DNA from: Paeniglutamicibacter cryotolerans
GTDB lineage: Bacteria; Actinomycetota; Actinomycetes; Actinomycetales; Micrococcaceae
Reading direction: 5' to 3'
Assembly (NCBI RefSeq): GCF_014190875.1
Contig: NZ_JACHVS010000002.1
Span: 1-64,000, forward strand
DNA length: 64,000 nucleotides
The position numbers and the translations under genes were made by a program. How positions within the stretch are numbered: position 1 is the first letter of the stretch; the number at the start of each line of letters is the position of its first letter. Below are positions 60,575-64,000 of this stretch, piece by piece. Under the pieces are notes generated by a model. That model was not told the origin of the DNA and made no database searches. It saw nothing but the letters and a program-made list of their open reading frames with translations.

Positions 60575-63500
60575 GCCAGAACATCGTGAGCCAGGACGCC
60601 GAAACCCAGCCCACCCCCCGTTTCACCCCGGAGGAACTTGCCACGCTGCTGGGACAGCACCAGCCCACCAAGGAGCAGTCGTCGATCATCTCCTCGCCGT
60701 TGGAACCGCTGCTGGTGGTCGCTGGCGCCGGATCGGGCAAGACGGCGACCATGGCCGACCGGGTGGTGTGGCTGGTAGCCAACGGACAGGTGAAACCGGA
60801 ACAGATCCTCGGCGTGACATTCACCCGCAAGGCGGCCGGTGAGCTGGCCCAGCGCATCCGCGGACAGCTGGAGAAGCTCGCCCGCTCGGGACTGTTGCAG
60901 CTCGAGGACAACGAGGTGCTGCTTGACCCCTCGGTATCCACCTACCATTCATATGCCAACACCCTGGTCCAAGATCACGGGCTGCGCATCGGCGTGGAAC
61001 CCGATACGGTGCTGCTCGGCTCGGCCCAGGCCTGGCAGCTGGCGGCGGAGGTGGTCGACGCCTACACCGGTGACTATGAGCATCTGGTCTCCTCCAAGTC
61101 GACGCTGATCGACTCGGTGGTGACGTTCGCCTCCGAATGCGCCGAGCATCTGGTCGACCCGCTGACCGCCAAGGAATGGACGCGGGACCTGGTCGCGCAC
61201 CTCGAATCCCTCCCATACCGCACCGATAAGAAGGCAGCTCCCTCGCAGGAGGCCCGCAAGTTGCTGGACAAGCTGCGCACTCGGGTGACCATCTCCGAAT
61301 TGGCCACCGCCTACGCCACTGCCAAGGCCGAGCGCGGGGTGTTGGACTACGGCGATCTGGTGGCCCTGGCGGCCCGGATCGCCCGGACCGTTCCCGCCGC
61401 GGCGGATGCCGAACGTTCCCGCTTCAAGGTGGTCCTGCTCGACGAATTCCAGGACACCTCCCACGCACAGATGGTGCTCTTCTCCTGCCTGTATGCGCAG
61501 GGCCACGCGGTGACCGCGGTAGGGGACCCGAACCAATCCATCTACGGCTTCCGCGGCGCATCGGCGGGCCAGCTCTTCCGCTTCCCCGAGGAATTCCCAG
61601 CGGTCCGCGGTGAGAATCGGGCCCCTGCGGCCGTCGCGTTCCTGACCACGGCCTGGCGCAACTCGAAGAACGTGCTCGAGGCCGCCAACGCGATCTCGGC
61701 GCCGCTGAACATGGTGGACCCGAACCACGGCAGCGCCCGTGTCACCGTTCCTCCGTTGGTGCCCAGCCCCTTTGCCGGGGACGGCGTGGTGGAACTTTGC
61801 CGCCACCCCACCACCGGGACCGAGGCCTCGGCGCTGGCTGCCCGCTTCATCGCCGAACGCCAGCGCTTCCTAGCTGAACACGGGCGCACCCCGACCATGT
61901 CGGTACTCTGCCGCACCCGCGGCCAGTTGGCCCCGATCGCGCAGGGACTGGCCGAGGCCGGGATCCCGTATGAGATTGTGGGCCTGGGAGGGTTGCTCGG
62001 AATGCCCGAAATCACCGACCTGGTCTCCACCCTGAGGGTCCTGGTCGAACCCGGCCGCTCAGATGCGCTACTGCGTCTGATCTCCGGTGCCCGGTGGCGG
62101 CTGGGCCCGGCAGACCTGATGGCTTTTGCCGACTGGTCCCGCTTCCTGGCCCGGCGCCGCGACCATGCCATCCGGTCCGGAGCGGCAACCGACGTGGAAA
62201 CGGCCGACAGTGCCGAAGGCGCCCGCGTTGCCGAGGCCAGAGCCGAACTTAACGACGCTGCAAGCCTCATCGAGGCCCTGGACTGGCTGCCGCATGCCGA
62301 CTGGGTCAGCTCGGACGGACGCTCGCTGAGCACCGAGGGCCTGTCTCGTCTGACTCGGCTGCGCGATGAAATTCGCTACCTGCGCGGGTTCGTCGACGAC
62401 GACCTTGATTCGCTGCTGCGTGAGGCCGAACGGTCCATGCTGCTGGACATCGAAGTGGCTGCCAAGCCGGGCGTGGGCATCCACGAGGCCCGCCGGCACC
62501 TTGACGCGTTTGCCGACGTGGCTGACGACTACGCGCGCAGCGGGCTGCGCGTGGACCTGTTGGGCTTCCTCACCTGGCTGGATGCCGCTGCCGAACAGGA
62601 GGGGGGACTGGCAGTGATTCAGCCCGAAGCCAGCCCCGACACCGTACAGCTGCTGACCATCCACGCCTCCAAGGGCCTGGAATGGGACGTGGTGGCGGTG
62701 ACCGGCCTGAACGAGGGCATTTTCCCCACGGCGCGGGACTCGCGCTGGACCAGCGGGGACTCCTCACTGCCCTGGCCGCTGCGTGGTGACCGGCACGACC
62801 TGCCGCAATGGGACACCGACCAGCCGAGCCTCTTCGAGGCCCTCAAGGCGGAGGGGGTCTTCAAATCCGAAGTGCTGGCCCATGGCGAGGACGAGGAACG
62901 CCGGTTGGCGTATGTGGCTCTGACCCGTGCCCGGACACTGCTATTGTGCTCGGCCACGGCTTGGACCGGGACCCGGACCAAGATGACTGCCCCCTCGAGG
63001 TTCATGAGCGACCTGCTGCCGCTGGCCGAGGGGCAGCGCCCCAGCGCGCACATCGCCGACTGGGTCGAGGACGACCAGGCGCCGGAGGAGAACCCGTTCC
63101 GGGAGGAACCGCTTGAATCACGCTGGCCCTATGATCCACTCGAGGGCCCGATTATCGTCGGTGGGGGAACGGTCCGGCCACGCCGCCCGGGCCGCCGCGC
63201 GGCGCTGGAAACCGCCGCGCGCTCAGTCATCGAGGCCACCGCCGCATTGCGCGAGGAACCGGAAGCCGGCATTGTCCCCGCCACGGAACAGGGCAACCAA
63301 TGGGCGAATGAGGCCGAACTACTGGTGCGCCGGGCGGAGACCGACCAGAAGGCCCAACGCCAGGCGGCGATGCCGCAGCACGTGCGGGCCTCGGTGTTCG
63401 TGGACCTGGCGACGGACGCCAAGTCTGTGGTTGATGAGATCCGCCGTCCGGTACCGCGCCGACCGGGTACGGCAGCGCGCCGCGGAACCGCCTTCCACGC

Positions 63501-63993
63501 GTGGCTGGAGGAATACTTCGACTCCACCGGGATGCTGGACCTGGGAGATTTCATGGGTGCCGCGGATGCCTACATCGAGGATGCGCTGGGACTCGAAGAC
63601 ATGAAGGCGGCATTCCTCGCCTCCGAATGGGCCGACCGTCAACCGGAGATCGTGGAGGTCGCCATCGAGACCCGCATCGGCCCGGTATCTGTGCGCGGGC
63701 GCATCGATGCGGTGTTCCGGGACCCCGACGGGTCCTGGCTGCTGGTGGACTGGAAGACCGGACGGGTGCCCAGTGGGGAAGCGCTGCGGATCAAGTCGCT
63801 GCAGCTGGCGGTGTACCGGCTGGGCTGGGCCAGATTGAAGGGCATCGACGTCCAGGACGTGAAGGCGGCGTTCTACTATGTCGCCCAGGGCAAGACGATC
63901 CGCCCGCATGACCTCGCGGACGAAGCGGACCTCGAAGAGTTGGTCAGGACATCCATGGGCCAGCTGGCCGGGATGCCTGACGCCGGAGCTTAA
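60571..63993 (+). CDS. adnB: AdnB-like helicase-nuclease subunit
   Basis: This codes for 1140 residues from GTG 60571, overlapping the adnA stop by 4 bases (GTGA). Complete UvrD-like motor: AGAGSGKTATMADRV, TFTRKAAGELAQR, LLDEFQDTSH, VGDPNQSIYGFRGA, LTIHASKGLEWDVVAV and YVALTRARTLLLC. The C-terminal RecB-family nuclease shows GTAFHAWLEEY, VRGRIDAVFRDPDG, LLVDWKTG and LQLAVYRLG. The fully conserved motif II suggests this is the leading motor and AdnA the secondary one, as in mycobacteria. The gene ends 7 bases before the window edge. Confidence 0.92.
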   Translation: MSQNIVSQDAETQPTPRFTPEELATLLGQHQPTKEQSSIISSPLEPLLVVAGAGSGKTATMADRVVWLVANGQVKPEQILGVTFTRKAAGELAQRIRGQLEKLARSGLLQLEDNEVLLDPSVSTYHSYANTLVQDHGLRIGVEPDTVLLGSAQAWQLAAEVVDAYTGDYEHLVSSKSTLIDSVVTFASECAEHLVDPLTAKEWTRDLVAHLESLPYRTDKKAAPSQEARKLLDKLRTRVTISELATAYATAKAERGVLDYGDLVALAARIARTVPAAADAERSRFKVVLLDEFQDTSHAQMVLFSCLYAQGHAVTAVGDPNQSIYGFRGASAGQLFRFPEEFPAVRGENRAPAAVAFLTTAWRNSKNVLEAANAISAPLNMVDPNHGSARVTVPPLVPSPFAGDGVVELCRHPTTGTEASALAARFIAERQRFLAEHGRTPTMSVLCRTRGQLAPIAQGLAEAGIPYEIVGLGGLLGMPEITDLVSTLRVLVEPGRSDALLRLISGARWRLGPADLMAFADWSRFLARRRDHAIRSGAATDVETADSAEGARVAEARAELNDAASLIEALDWLPHADWVSSDGRSLSTEGLSRLTRLRDEIRYLRGFVDDDLDSLLREAERSMLLDIEVAAKPGVGIHEARRHLDAFADVADDYARSGLRVDLLGFLTWLDAAAEQEGGLAVIQPEASPDTVQLLTIHASKGLEWDVVAVTGLNEGIFPTARDSRWTSGDSSLPWPLRGDRHDLPQWDTDQPSLFEALKAEGVFKSEVLAHGEDEERRLAYVALTRARTLLLCSATAWTGTRTKMTAPSRFMSDLLPLAEGQRPSAHIADWVEDDQAPEENPFREEPLESRWPYDPLEGPIIVGGGTVRPRRPGRRAALETAARSVIEATAALREEPEAGIVPATEQGNQWANEAELLVRRAETDQKAQRQAAMPQHVRASVFVDLATDAKSVVDEIRRPVPRRPGTAARRGTAFHAWLEEYFDSTGMLDLGDFMGAADAYIEDALGLEDMKAAFLASEWADRQPEIVEVAIETRIGPVSVRGRIDAVFRDPDGSWLLVDWKTGRVPSGEALRIKSLQLAVYRLGWARLKGIDVQDVKAAFYYVAQGKTIRPHDLADEADLEELVRTSMGQLAGMPDAGA

Positions 63994-64000
63994 ATCCCGA

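Noticed and set aside
1..64000. CRISPR array, tRNA or rRNA genes, prophage or defence island.
   Set aside because: I found no regularly spaced direct repeats, no tRNA-like cloverleaf or rRNA sequence, and no phage or known defence genes apart from the orphan methyltransferase.

Overview
The window is high-GC bacterial chromosome, almost fully coding, with the gene content of a Micrococcaceae actinobacterium (Arthrobacter, Paeniglutamicibacter or a close relative). Supporting signs are: the typA fragment / fdxA-dapC / gltA / dapD-dapE block; sigE / zinc anti-sigma factor / tatB next to mrp; the small actinobacterial proteins DUF3107 and DUF3117; AdnA/AdnB-type helicase-nucleases; and a complete coproporphyrin-dependent haem cluster with hemQ. 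Most of it looks like core genome. I see no CRISPR array, no tRNA or rRNA gene, no prophage and no recognisable defence island.

Layout. 1-3.1 kb: typA 3' end, a small membrane protein, a winged-helix regulator divergent from an MFS exporter, and a stand-alone SH3-like protein. 3.1-9 kb: ferredoxin and lysine/diaminopimelate genes (dapC, dapD, dapE) around citrate synthase. 9-12.3 kb: gluABCD-type polar amino-acid ABC importer (minus strand). 12.5-22 kb: LOG-family hydrolase, DivIVA-domain protein, DUF3117, O-methyltransferase, sigE/anti-sigma/tatB, an overlapping minus-strand set (MgtE-N/CBS protein, DUF1003, Mrp), a stress protein and a DUF1648 protein. 22.3-35 kb: Xaa-Pro peptidase, PHP phosphoesterase, orphan DNA methyltransferase, DEAD-box helicase, RNB exonuclease, MiaE-like protein, one IS982-type insertion sequence, a PCD-glyoxalase fusion, DUF3107, TetR and MoeZ. 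35.2-36.4 kb: a secreted SH3/peptidase-like gene interrupted by a frameshift. 36.9-47.4 kb: hemA divergent from hemE-hemY-hemQ-hemH-hemC-hemD-hemB-hemL, closed by a strong terminator. 47.8-53 kb: amino-acid permease, membrane protein, two-component system and a decayed transglutaminase-like pseudogene. 53.2-55.9 kb: metNIQ methionine importer. 56-64 kb: DEDDh exonuclease, alkyltransferase-like protein, adnA and adnB.

How the genes work together. The haem genes make coproheme and then haem by the Gram-positive route (HemY, HemH, HemQ). The ATL, exonuclease and AdnAB genes form a DNA-repair neighbourhood. The dap genes supply diaminopimelate for cell wall and lysine. Two ABC importers bring in glutamate-type amino acids and methionine.

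A window-wide signal stands out: fourteen starts have a TAnnnT -10 hexamer exactly 6-7 nt upstream, the signature of leaderless transcripts, including three divergent gene pairs in which both members show it. Other points worth a look: palindromes in the hemA/hemE and regulator/MFS gaps, the IS insertion at a CTAG palindrome, two frame-disrupted genes, the domain fusion, and several enzymes with altered key residues. I did not find a clearly new multi-gene system.
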